Below are positions 17,438-24,458 of a DNA stretch of 64,000 nucleotides, in pieces. The notes under the pieces were generated by a model. The model had not been told where the DNA came from. It made no database searches and saw only the letters and a program-made list of their open reading frames with translations. Location: contig NZ_BLID01000003.1 of NCBI RefSeq assembly GCF_009811315.1, positions 248,001 to 312,000 of the forward strand, in the 5' to 3' direction. Both the position numbers and the translations under genes were made by a program. The first letter of the stretch is position 1, and every line of letters starts with the position of its first letter. Source of the DNA: Vibrio atypicus. GTDB taxonomy: Bacteria; Pseudomonadota; Gammaproteobacteria; Enterobacterales; Vibrionaceae.

Positions 17438-18430
17438 ATGGCTAATACGACAATTCTACTTTTATGTGGCGGCGGCTCTTCTGAGCATGAAGTGTCACTA
17501 CTTTCAGCTAACTTCATCCAATCTCAACTGGAACAATCAGAGCAATTTGATGTTATACGCGTTGAAATGAAAGCAGATGGTTGGTACACAAATAACGGCG
17601 ATTTAGTTTATCTAGATACCAATTCCGGTACGCTCAATTCAGAAACTCAAACAACGAACCTCGACTTTGTTATCCCTTGTATCCACGGCTATCCGGGTGA
17701 AACTGGTGACATTCAATCAATGCTAGAGTTGTCGGGTATTCCATACTTAGGTTGCGGGCCAGAAGCGAGCACGAATAGTTTCAACAAAATCACTTCAAAG
17801 CTTTGGTATGATGCTTTGGGCATTCCAAATACACCTTACATTTTCCTTTCTGAAAATGATCAAACTGCTTTTGATAAAAGTTGCGAAGCATTGGAAAATT
17901 GGGGAACGATTTTTGTAAAAGCTGCGCGTCAAGGTTCCTCTGTGGGTTGCTATAAAGTAAGTCAGGTTTCTGAATTGCAACAGTCGCTCAATGATGCGTT
18001 TAGTTACTCTGATCAAGTCTTGGTGGAGCAGGCGGTAAAACCACGTGAACTGGAAGTGGCTGCGTATGAATACCAAGGTAAGCTCTATGTCTCTAAACCT
18101 GGTGAAGTGAAAGCACCAGAAGACGCTTTCTATTCTTATGAAGAGAAATACAGTGCGACAAGCCATTCCACAACCGATGTAGAAGCGACAAACCTAACGG
18201 ATGAGCAATTAGACATTATTCGAGTAAGCTCAGAAAAAGTATTCACCCAGATGCGATTACGCCATCTATCTCGTATTGATTTCTTCCTGACTCCGGAAGG
18301 TCAAATCTATTTAAACGAGGTGAATACTTTTCCGGGTATGACGCCGATTTCTATGTTCCCTAAAATGCTAGAACACAATGCCCATAAATTCTCCGAGTTC
18401 CTTTCTGATTGTGTAAAGAGTTCTCTTTAA
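17438..18430 (+). CDS. ddl: D-alanine--D-alanine ligase
   Basis: A 330-residue ATP-grasp ligase that joins two D-alanines for peptidoglycan precursors in the cytosol. The N-terminus, MANTTILLLCGGGSSEHEVS, carries the conserved Glu-His of the family. The ATP-grasp core has KAARQGSSVGCYKV, and the Mg-binding end has YLNEVNTFPGMTPISMFPKM. A longer frame opens at 17396, but the ATG at 17438 is preceded by GGAAAGA and gives the usual N-terminus, so I chose it. The stop codon overlaps that of the convergent recombinase gene by three bases. Vibrios usually carry another ddl in the division cluster, so this may be a second copy. Confidence 0.9.
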   Translation: MANTTILLLCGGGSSEHEVSLLSANFIQSQLEQSEQFDVIRVEMKADGWYTNNGDLVYLDTNSGTLNSETQTTNLDFVIPCIHGYPGETGDIQSMLELSGIPYLGCGPEASTNSFNKITSKLWYDALGIPNTPYIFLSENDQTAFDKSCEALENWGTIFVKAARQGSSVGCYKVSQVSELQQSLNDAFSYSDQVLVEQAVKPRELEVAAYEYQGKLYVSKPGEVKAPEDAFYSYEEKYSATSHSTTDVEATNLTDEQLDIIRVSSEKVFTQMRLRHLSRIDFFLTPEGQIYLNEVNTFPGMTPISMFPKMLEHNAHKFSEFLSDCVKSSL

Positions 18431-19383
18431 TCCCAGGGCTTAATGGTTTTAAAAACCATTCGCTCTAAGTTAGCTTGTGTCCTATTACCTATATAGTAAT
18501 AGGGCATAGCGGCACTTAGCCAACGGCCATAATTCTGAATATCTCTTACTTTCTTTCCATCCTTAGCCATCTGCTTTGCGGCCCCAACTCGAAGTGATTG
18601 CCCTGAGAACTTAACATCGAGCTCTAGCACTTCACTGGCTTTGCGCAGTATTCTAAAAATTGAAGAATCATTTAATTGAGAGCTGCGAATATTGCCGTGT
18701 TTATCTATTGCAGAAAATGCCCATTGGCTAGTTTGGTTGCGTAATAAAAACCAACGTTGTAAATAGCAACACGTTTCAGGCGAAAATGTGTAATTGTATA
18801 AGCCTAAGCTCAACGTAATCGAGTTTTCGTTTATGTTGAACTTGTCGATGGTCAGATCACGGAGTTCTCCCCGTTTTAACAAGCATTCAAACATAACGTG
18901 GTAGATAGCAAGATTACGCATATCTGAAGGCCTATTTGTTCGAGAAAGTAGGGCGGAGAGTTGCTCTAAGTGCTTTCGCTCAAAAGCGGCCGTCACTTTA
19001 GCATCGCCGAGCTTATCGATTCGCGTTGATGCTAGTGAGCTTTTTATTCTTGAATTAGATGTTGGGTCTTGTAGCCCTAGAATACGATGAAATAGGCCTA
19101 TAGTTACCGTGTAACGCTTTATGGAGGCGTACTTTCTTGAATCAGATTGCTTCTCTATAAAATGACGTAAAGCTGTTACTGAAGTTGGGAGCGGAGATAC
19201 CCCTTTAAGTTGGCAGAATTCGACAAAATGATTCCAATCTTTTGTCATCGCTAAAAGAGAATTTTGTGAATACTGCCTATCGGTGAGAAAAGCAACCTGA
19301 TCAATTGAAACAAGATGAATAAATTGTTTAATCAATTGTTTCTTTTCGGTTTGATTTGTGATTTCACGAACTTTTTTTCGCAT
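18427..19383 (-). CDS. Tyrosine recombinase-like protein, degenerate active site
   Basis: A 318-residue protein with the two-domain layout of tyrosine recombinases: a SAM-like N-terminal DNA-binding domain (about 15-115) and a catalytic domain (about 130-310). Arg171 (LLKRGEL), Arg265 (SLR), the GRW motif near 289 and the nucleophile Tyr297 (MPYYY) are present. The usual His of the HxxR motif is Gln262, and I cannot find the beta-hairpin lysine in the expected place. It is not part of a recognisable phage, integron or island. It lies between housekeeping genes ddl and yciH, which suggests a domesticated or decaying recombinase. Activity is doubtful but not excluded. Confidence 0.75.
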   Translation of the reverse strand: MRKKVREITNQTEKKQLIKQFIHLVSIDQVAFLTDRQYSQNSLLAMTKDWNHFVEFCQLKGVSPLPTSVTALRHFIEKQSDSRKYASIKRYTVTIGLFHRILGLQDPTSNSRIKSSLASTRIDKLGDAKVTAAFERKHLEQLSALLSRTNRPSDMRNLAIYHVMFECLLKRGELRDLTIDKFNINENSITLSLGLYNYTFSPETCCYLQRWFLLRNQTSQWAFSAIDKHGNIRSSQLNDSSIFRILRKASEVLELDVKFSGQSLRVGAAKQMAKDGKKVRDIQNYGRWLSAAMPYYYIGNRTQANLERMVFKTIKPWD

Positions 19384-19481
19384 TCTAGTGCACTATAACC
19401 AATGAATGTGTGATAAATATACTTGATAATGAAAGATATACAATTATTATTAAACTAACTCATAACAAGAAAACACTTACT

Positions 19482-19862
19482 ATGGCTGCTGCTACTTACA
19501 GAGGTTTTAACCTCAAAACTGCCGGGACTTCAACAGAGATTTGGCAAGTTCAAATTAAAAACCACGTGTTGTCAGGAAGCATGGCAGCGGTTAAAAAGAG
19601 TATCGATTGGTTTTGTGATACTGCAACAATTATCGATCCGAAAGAATTCAGTTCATTGGCCACCAAGAAAACACAACAAGAAGGTAAACCTTCACAGGAA
19701 GTTTTCAACGGTTACACACTAAAAAACGATACAGGTGATATAAACGCTTGGTATTGTTTCTTTAATGGACGCTTAATCAAAGGTGGTAAGCTTGCTATTC
19801 AGAAGCATATAGAGGCATACTTGCTTGCTAAACAAAAAGCTGAACAGCAACAAAAGAAGTAA
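19482..19862 (+). CDS. Small conserved protein (possibly DUF3319)
   Basis: A 126-residue protein starting MAAATYRGFNLKTAGTSTEI. Two similar halves can be seen: YRGFNLKTAG...WQVQIKNHVLSGSMAAVKKSIDWF and YTLKNDTGDINAWYCFFNGRLIKGGKLAIQKHIEAYL. This is an internal duplication of a roughly 45-residue strand-helix unit. The C-terminus is Lys/Gln-rich. A longer frame starts at 19410, but the ATG at 19482 gives a sequence that fits the repeat. I recall this as Vibrio family DUF3319. It is followed 6 bases later by yciH and is probably cotranscribed with it. Confidence 0.65.
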   Translation: MAAATYRGFNLKTAGTSTEIWQVQIKNHVLSGSMAAVKKSIDWFCDTATIIDPKEFSSLATKKTQQEGKPSQEVFNGYTLKNDTGDINAWYCFFNGRLIKGGKLAIQKHIEAYLLAKQKAEQQQKK

Positions 19863-19868
19863 ATCACT

Positions 19869-20180
19869 ATGACTCTTGTATATTCGACTGATGTAGGTCG
19901 CATTAAACCTGAAGAAGAAAAAAAGCAACGTCCTAAAGGCGATGGTATCGTTCGTATTCAGCGAGAAACCAAAGGCCGTAAAGGTAAAGGCGTTTCCGTT
20001 GTTACTGGTTTAGATTTGGATGACGCACCGCTTAAGTTAATGGCCGCTGAATTGAAAAAGATTTGCGGCTGTGGCGGCTCAGTAAAAGACGGCAACATCG
20101 AAGTTCAAGGTGATGTACGTGACAAGATCAAAGCACATCTCGAAAAGAAAGGCTTCACTGTAAAGTTAGCCGGTGGTTGA
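19869..20180 (+). CDS. yciH: YciH/SUI1 family translation factor
   Basis: A 103-residue protein with the SUI1 (eIF1-like) fold: VRIQRETKGRKGKGVSVVTGL at about 28-48, the cysteine pair CGCGGSVKDGNIEVQGD at about 65-81, and a C-terminal helix. E. coli YciH acts on 30S initiation complexes and has been described as a stress-linked initiation inhibitor. The family length is about 105-110. It is the second gene of a small operon and is followed by a long inverted repeat that may act as its transcription end. Confidence 0.9.
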   Translation: MTLVYSTDVGRIKPEEEKKQRPKGDGIVRIQRETKGRKGKGVSVVTGLDLDDAPLKLMAAELKKICGCGGSVKDGNIEVQGDVRDKIKAHLEKKGFTVKLAGG

Positions 20181-20186
20181 TCTTGA

Positions 20187-20229
20187 TAATAACTAGTTTG
20201 ATTATCTATGATTATCAAACTAGTTATTA
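20187..20229. repeat. 16-bp perfect inverted repeat
   Basis: The arms at 20187-20202 and 20214-20229 are perfectly complementary, with an 11-nt loop; each arm includes the palindrome AACTAGTT. There is no T run on the plus strand directly after it, so it is not a classical terminator, although it could protect the yciH 3' end. It may also be a protein-binding or recombination site; a recombinase-like gene lies 0.8 kb away. Confidence 0.8.
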
Positions 20230-20392
20230 GGTATTTTATGGTAAATCGATTATGTTCAATAATCTGCTTTATCAAGCAAATACGCATCTTAGTATAGGGC
20301 AGACGACTGCTCTATATTTTGATGGGTATTATTTAACATAATATACATAATGCGCACTTGGTTGTTAGGCTCTGATAAATACCCATTGTCAT

Positions 20393-20800
20393 CTATTTTA
20401 ATAACGCATCTTTCACTGGTTGTAGCTGCCAGTCGTTATAAACATATGACCGCGAGCTAGCCATGTAGCGCAGATTTAGATTGCGATTAATTGTAATAAG
20501 CTCAGCAAACAGTTCGTTCTCTGATTTACCTATCGGTTTAAATGCCAACACGTTCTCTTTGCAGGTACGAGAAAACTCGATTGGTGTTCCATTTACCAAG
20601 ATGCTTACCGCAGCACTATCGACGAAATAAGGTTTTACACCACAGGTTACGCCTGACAACGAAAGTGACAGTTGATTTCCTTCAGAGAGCGATAATGTAG
20701 GCAATGGAATTGAACTGGCTATTACGTTGCCAGATGCATAACTATTAAAAGAAGCTACTAGAGCTAAACATAGCGATACTTTTTCTATTAACTTATACAT
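20393..20800 (-). CDS. Small secreted protein of unknown function
   Basis: A 135-residue protein with a clear Sec signal peptide (basic MYKLIEK, hydrophobic core, cut near NSYA-SGN at residue 23). The mature part of about 112 residues is Ser/Leu-rich, looks beta-rich, and has two cysteines (GVTCGV near 53 and SRTCKE near 80) that could form a disulphide in the periplasm. I do not recognise the family. It is transcribed alone, leftward, with a long AT-rich region upstream. Confidence 0.6.
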   Translation of the reverse strand: MYKLIEKVSLCLALVASFNSYASGNVIASSIPLPTLSLSEGNQLSLSLSGVTCGVKPYFVDSAAVSILVNGTPIEFSRTCKENVLAFKPIGKSENELFAELITINRNLNLRYMASSRSYVYNDWQLQPVKDALLK

Positions 20801-21166
20801 ACGTTGGTCCTTTATAAAAGCTCTGTTATGAGCCTATCAAACCATGACGTGAATGTCAGAGGTATTATTTCGTTGTGAGATCGCATCATCCAATTTGCAT
20901 CGGTACTCACCAATAGAAGTTTTCTCTTGCAGACCTTTGACTGACCCGTTCCAAAACAATCCCGCTTTTTACGCCAAACCAGATTATTCACTTAACTTAT
21001 TAAATTATGATTTTAGTGACAGTGCCACATGGCGATAGAATCCACTAGTGAAAATTAAGCGCATGAAAGTTCATTTTCAAGGCTGTAATAAAATTACATG
21101 CAAGAATTCGGCTTAGCCTGTTTTAGTGAATTACTCTGCGCTAACTTCTTGTATTTGTTTGATATA

Positions 21167-21226
21167 ATGCAATTTTTGCTAGGGTTGGCATGGGGCCTAA
21201 TCTTGTTGTTAGCTTACTGTCATTAA
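21167..21226 (+). CDS. Candidate 19-residue hydrophobic peptide
   Basis: The frame encodes MQFLLGLAWGLILLLAYCH and then stops. The peptide is almost wholly hydrophobic, like E. coli Ibs-type type I toxins in length and character, but no homology is claimed. Its stop codon lies inside the 5' arm of a terminator-like hairpin. Against it: the ATG overlaps a TATAAT hexamer (21163-21168) and has no ribosome site. If that hexamer is a promoter, the transcript would start downstream of this ATG and the locus would instead encode a small RNA of about 90 nt. Confidence 0.3.
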   Translation: MQFLLGLAWGLILLLAYCH

Positions 21227-21269
21227 GGAAAAGTTGGACCGATACGTCCAAAACTTAATGAGTTTTTAT
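21221..21269 (+). terminator. Terminator-like compound hairpin
   Basis: An outer 7-bp stem, CATTAAG (21221-21227) with CTTAATG (21254-21260), encloses an inner 6-bp stem, TTGGAC with GTCCAA. AGTTTTTATT follows. It would end a short plus-strand transcript arising near 21170. Confidence 0.55.
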
Positions 21270-21373
21270 TCTGTCGGTTCTTTTGTGGTAGATATAGTGC
21301 ACTATAGGTAGGTGACGGTGTCACAGGGCAGTTAGAAGTATTGAAGAGAATAAGATGTTTTCGAAAGGAGGAG

Positions 21374-21418
21374 GAAAAACGAGTACCCTAACCTGTCGGG
21401 TTATAGGCACTCATTTTT
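21374..21418. terminator. Terminator of yoaH
   Basis: GAGT and ACTC close a hairpin that also contains CCTA/TAGG and AACC/GGTT pairs. Both strands have a short T run after the stem, so it can stop leftward yoaH transcripts and any rightward transcript. Confidence 0.65.
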
Positions 21419-21431
21419 ATGGAGGGTTGTT

Positions 21432-21587
21432 TTATTGTTCGCTGTTTTTCTTTGCTTCGGCGCGAATTTGCTCTGCTACGATTTTAATTGCTTGAGCGGT
21501 ACTGATGCCCTCGCCCATCAATTTCTGAATCTTCTCTACAGCGGCTTGCTGTTCTTGGTGGCTTAGTGGAGGTAGATCATCAAACAT
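21432..21587 (-). CDS. yoaH: YoaH family (UPF0181) small protein
   Basis: A 51-residue protein beginning [20 protein letters not shown] and containing [19 protein letters not shown]. This matches the YoaH/UPF0181 pattern of small helical cytosolic proteins of unknown function. The length is slightly shorter than E. coli YoaH (59). The ATG at 21587 follows directly on the T tract of the terminator of the upstream gene. Its ribosome site (GGGAG) is part of that hairpin's 3' arm, so translation may depend on how the RNA folds. Confidence 0.8.
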   Translation of the reverse strand: MFDDLPPLSHQEQQAAVEKIQKLMGEGISTAQAIKIVAEQIRAEAKKNSEQ

Positions 21588-21615
21588 AAAAAAGGCTCCC
21601 AGTAATTTAGGAGCC
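21588..21615 (-). terminator. Terminator that overlaps the yoaH ribosome site
   Basis: Read leftward, GGCTCC, a 10-nt loop, GGAGCC and six Ts run straight into the yoaH ATG. The hairpin looks like the intrinsic terminator of the TraF-like gene. The same GGAG is the only plausible ribosome site for yoaH. Confidence 0.8.
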
Positions 21616-21654
21616 GACTATAGTATGATTTTGTGCTGAAAACCAGTTGGAAGA

Positions 21655-22866
21655 TTAGTAACTGGTTAAGAAGTTAATGTATGCACCCATAGAGTTTTCG
21701 TTGGTGTAGCTTGCACCGATATCAAGTTGGAATAAATTTAGCGGAGAAAGTCCAATACCAGCAGTAATTGTGTCGTCTAAGTTCTCATATGCGAGGTTTT
21801 TCTTCCAACCCGCACGCAGCTTTAATTGGCGCATAATATCAATTTCACCACCAACGCGTAGCATTTGCGTGTTGTCATCGAAGTTTGTATAGCGCTCTTC
21901 TTCATTTAAATCGTAGTCAACACTTAGTGTCGCGTAATCAGCTACTAAACCTGCTCCGACTGTATATAGTGGGCGCATTTGATAAGAGTATGAAATTGGT
22001 GCAATTGTTCGGCTTTGTGAGCCATCAATAGAGGATGTTATTGTTTGACCGGCTATTTCATCCGTTTTAATGTCGCGCTTCATTAGGTTTGTTGCACTAA
22101 TGCCAACTCTTAATGGCCCTCGGAACCAAACAAAACCAGCATCGAAGTTCAACATGGTTTCACCAGTACCGTTTTCGCGTACTTTAGTTATGTCGTAATT
22201 ATCAAGGTTCGCGGTATAAACAAAGGTATAAATTCGTTGTAATTTGGGGGTGACACCAAAAGCAATATGGTGCCCAAGAAACGTTTGATATTTTGCTAGT
22301 GAGATTCCAACCTCTGTAACACCGACACTTACCGCATTCACTGCACTTAATTCAGCGTTAATAGCGTCATTAATCCCTGCTTGAGGAAGGGCTGATGCAG
22401 CTCCATCCCAAATATCGGTTTGCGCAAATGACTCAGCGTATGCTTTACCAAATACATTCGCAGCTATAAATCGGTTAGGAATGGCAAAAGCTACAACACC
22501 ACCGATCTCTAACTTCGCAATATCCCCTGTTAAATCATCTAGGATTCCGGACATTTGTGAAATATTGCTGTAATCCCCTCCTGCGACCTCTGTTATAAGC
22601 CCGGATGCACTATTTAAGTCTGATACCATATTGTGCTCGTCGCTATAAGCTAAGCCAAAGCTAGGAGTAATCATACCGACATCATCATTACGACGATAAA
22701 TAGCGGTTAAAGCTGGGTTGTAAAAAGGAGCGGTAAGAAAGTTTGCGGAAACAACACCAACGCCACCCATCGCATCACCGCGTGCTTCAATAGCGTAGTT
22801 TGCGGCAGAAGCTGACGATGCGAATAGAGCAATTGTAAGAGGTAATAATTTTCTTGAGTTTTTCAT
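21655..22866 (-). CDS. TraF-like outer-membrane barrel protein
   Basis: A 403-residue exported protein with a signal peptide cut near SSASA-AN (residue 21). The start of the mature protein, YAIEARGDAMGGVGVVSANFLTAPFYNPAL, resembles the FadL/UPF0164-like barrels annotated as conjugal transfer protein TraF (TraF_2). The rest shows alternating strands and ends with an aromatic residue, so it is predicted to be an outer-membrane barrel. No conjugation genes are near, so the TraF name is only a family label. It is the last gene of the vxr-type run, 60 bp after the DUF2861 gene. Its start codon is embedded in the 3' arm of a 14-bp hairpin. Confidence 0.7.
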   Translation of the reverse strand: MKNSRKLLPLTIALFASSASAANYAIEARGDAMGGVGVVSANFLTAPFYNPALTAIYRRNDDVGMITPSFGLAYSDEHNMVSDLNSASGLITEVAGGDYSNISQMSGILDDLTGDIAKLEIGGVVAFAIPNRFIAANVFGKAYAESFAQTDIWDGAASALPQAGINDAINAELSAVNAVSVGVTEVGISLAKYQTFLGHHIAFGVTPKLQRIYTFVYTANLDNYDITKVRENGTGETMLNFDAGFVWFRGPLRVGISATNLMKRDIKTDEIAGQTITSSIDGSQSRTIAPISYSYQMRPLYTVGAGLVADYATLSVDYDLNEEERYTNFDDNTQMLRVGGEIDIMRQLKLRAGWKKNLAYENLDDTITAGIGLSPLNLFQLDIGASYTNENSMGAYINFLTSY

Positions 22867-22908
22867 GTCGATATAAACGATTTGATTCCCTTAGGTTTAT
22901 ATCGACAT
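22865..22908. repeat. 14-bp perfect inverted repeat at a start codon
   Basis: The arms at 22865-22878 and 22895-22908 are perfectly complementary with a 16-nt loop. On the minus strand the last two bases of the 3' arm are the AT of the TraF-like ATG. The only good ribosome-site-like sequence (AAGGGA) lies in the loop, more than 20 nt from the ATG. Confidence 0.85.
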
Positions 22909-22926
22909 ATTGTGGGATAACTTTAG

Positions 22927-23799
22927 CTATTCCTCTAGTGAAACATCATATGTTTTACTAATAATTTGGGATTGCTCTACAATTATTGGTCCTTGCCACC
23001 TTGCGTGGTTAACAGAAACCGCTAATACATAACGTCCAGGATCGACAATGTTGCTGTCTAAAGTCGTTGGATAATCAGATTCGAATTTACGACTCCAAAC
23101 CCTATTGTATTTTCCATCTACGAAGTCATAGAGCGAGGTTTCAAGTTTTGGTAAAGGGCAATGAGGGTTTAAAAGTGCGTTCTTTTCTACTTTCCACTGA
23201 TCTTTCGATTGCCATCTTACTGACACTTTCGCTCTTGGTTCACCAAGCACAAGCCAAGAGCTCCAAGAGGTTTGGTCTTCTGCTGTTACATCAATACGGT
23301 ATAAACCCATCTTCATACGGCTATTCAGGTTGTATCGCTTAATATATTTTGTGACGCCGTCACCTGAGTCAAATGAAGTGAGAGATGCATCGGTAGAAAG
23401 CGTTCTTGTTACCCACTTGCTGAGCGTGACGTCTTTAACAACTTTATCTGATTCGACTTCAATATGAGCTCGGTAGCTATCCCTACCCGGACTTTGAATA
23501 TCTGAGCGACGAACTAGAACGCTTTTTATCCAGTTAGGCAAAGGTTTGTTGTCTAGTCCTTTACCGCAGTCGACTTCAAGCGATTGAAGGAATAAGTCAT
23601 TCAAATGTGGAACAAGAGTTGTATTTTTTTCAAGCTGCCACACTTCTACCAATGACGAAAACATAGCTGGTAAGTCATCATTCAATAGGTGCTTGTGCGC
23701 TTGCGTCAAGGGAGTGTTGCTTTCAAACCAATCCACTTCTTGCGCAAAATTAGGTGCACTAACAACAAGTGCACCTATTAGGGGAAGCAATCTAACCAT
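22927..23799 (-). CDS. DUF2861 family periplasmic protein (VxrC-like)
   Basis: A 290-residue exported protein with a signal peptide (MVRLLPLIGALVVSA...FAQ, about 19 residues). The mature domain has strand-rich sequence and two cysteines (VDCGKG, PHCPLP). It fits the Vibrio family DUF2861. Its ATG overlaps the response-regulator stop by one base (TAATG), so it is translationally coupled to the two-component system. In V. cholerae the genes after vxrAB (vxrC-E) have no firm biochemical role but belong to the same operon. A periplasmic sensing or envelope-repair role is inference. Confidence 0.7.
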   Translation of the reverse strand: MVRLLPLIGALVVSAPNFAQEVDWFESNTPLTQAHKHLLNDDLPAMFSSLVEVWQLEKNTTLVPHLNDLFLQSLEVDCGKGLDNKPLPNWIKSVLVRRSDIQSPGRDSYRAHIEVESDKVVKDVTLSKWVTRTLSTDASLTSFDSGDGVTKYIKRYNLNSRMKMGLYRIDVTAEDQTSWSSWLVLGEPRAKVSVRWQSKDQWKVEKNALLNPHCPLPKLETSLYDFVDGKYNRVWSRKFESDYPTTLDSNIVDPGRYVLAVSVNHARWQGPIIVEQSQIISKTYDVSLEE

Positions 23800-24458
23800 T
23801 AGGCTTTCATTTTGTATCCAACGCCACGAAGCGTTTCAATCTCAAGCCCTGGTAGCTTTTGACGTAACTGCAATACGTGTGTATCTACAGTACGAGTCGT
23901 TGGGAAATGATTGTAGCCCCATACATGATCAAGCAATTCATCGCGTGTAAACACACGACCAAGATTGCTTGCTAAAAACAGCAACAAATCAAACTCAGTG
24001 CGCGTCAATGTGATCGATTCATCTTTATAGAAAACCTCACGTGTCGCTTTGTCGATTAGTAGGTGCTCTGTTTTTACTTTGCTATCGTCCTGCAGATCAC
24101 CTTCTGGTGCACGTAACTGAGCTCGAATTCTTGCAAACAACTCAGCTTCCGCGAATGGCTTAGTCAAATAGTCATTTGCGCCTGCATCTAACCCTGTTAC
24201 TTTGTCTTTTACCGTAACAAGAGCTGTTAGTAGGATTACTGGCACGTCTTTGATTTGCTTCCACTCAGGAAGGTGTTGAACAGAATCTCCATCCGGCAAT
24301 TGACGATCTAAGATAACTAAATCTGCCTTGTCCCAGTACTGAGCAACGTCAGCAATCGTCTCGGAGTGGAAACATTCGTATCCCGCTTGTTCTAGGCTTA
24401 CTAATAGGCCGTCAGCTAAGTTTTTATCGTCTTCAACGAGAAGCAGTGTCTGTTTCAC
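23799..24458 (-). CDS. vxrB: Response regulator VxrB-like (OmpR family)
   Basis: A 219-residue response regulator. The receiver domain (residues 3-115) has the acidic pair VEDD, the phosphoacceptor Asp51 (ILDRQLP) and the conserved Lys in LTKPF. The C-terminal winged helix (about 130-218) is OmpR type (TRTEFDLLLFLASNLGRVFTRDELLDHVWG). I chose GTG at 24458 because GGAG lies 7 bases upstream and the protein then begins VKQTLLLVEDD. The start lies inside the kinase gene (26-bp overlap). In V. cholerae, VxrB (WigR) controls cell-wall, type VI secretion and biofilm genes. Identity is supported by the adjacent pntAB as in VCA0563-0566. Confidence 0.8.
   Translation of the reverse strand: MKQTLLLVEDDKNLADGLLVSLEQAGYECFHSETIADVAQYWDKADLVILDRQLPDGDSVQHLPEWKQIKDVPVILLTALVTVKDKVTGLDAGANDYLTKPFAEAELFARIRAQLRAPEGDLQDDSKVKTEHLLIDKATREVFYKDESITLTRTEFDLLLFLASNLGRVFTRDELLDHVWGYNHFPTTRTVDTHVLQLRQKLPGLEIETLRGVGYKMKA

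Larger units (their letters stand above)
20801..21431. other. Gene-poor intergenic region
   Basis: About 630 bp without a conventional gene. The left 360 bp hold only weak frames with no ribosome site. The right part holds the candidate hydrophobic peptide and hairpin (21163-21269), a 12-bp palindrome ATAGTGCACTAT (21294-21305), an inverted repeat GTGAC-N3-GTCAC (21312-21324), and the yoaH terminator. This density of structured DNA is unusual for the window. Confidence 0.6.

Noticed and set aside
18427..20229. Integron or genomic island next to the recombinase
   Set aside because: No attC array, cassette genes, tRNA or compositional shift; flanks are housekeeping genes.
20853..21038. Open frame of 61 codons on the plus strand
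   Set aside because: No ribosome site, no recognisable protein, and it lies in AT-rich gap DNA.
21294..21420. Possible cyclic-di-GMP riboswitch
   Set aside because: CACAGGGCA resembles part of the GEMM-I motif, but the tetraloop receptor and the second conserved stem are absent, and no plus-strand gene follows.
21655..22866. Conjugation function from the TraF label
   Set aside because: No other tra gene is present; the label is a family name for a barrel-like protein.
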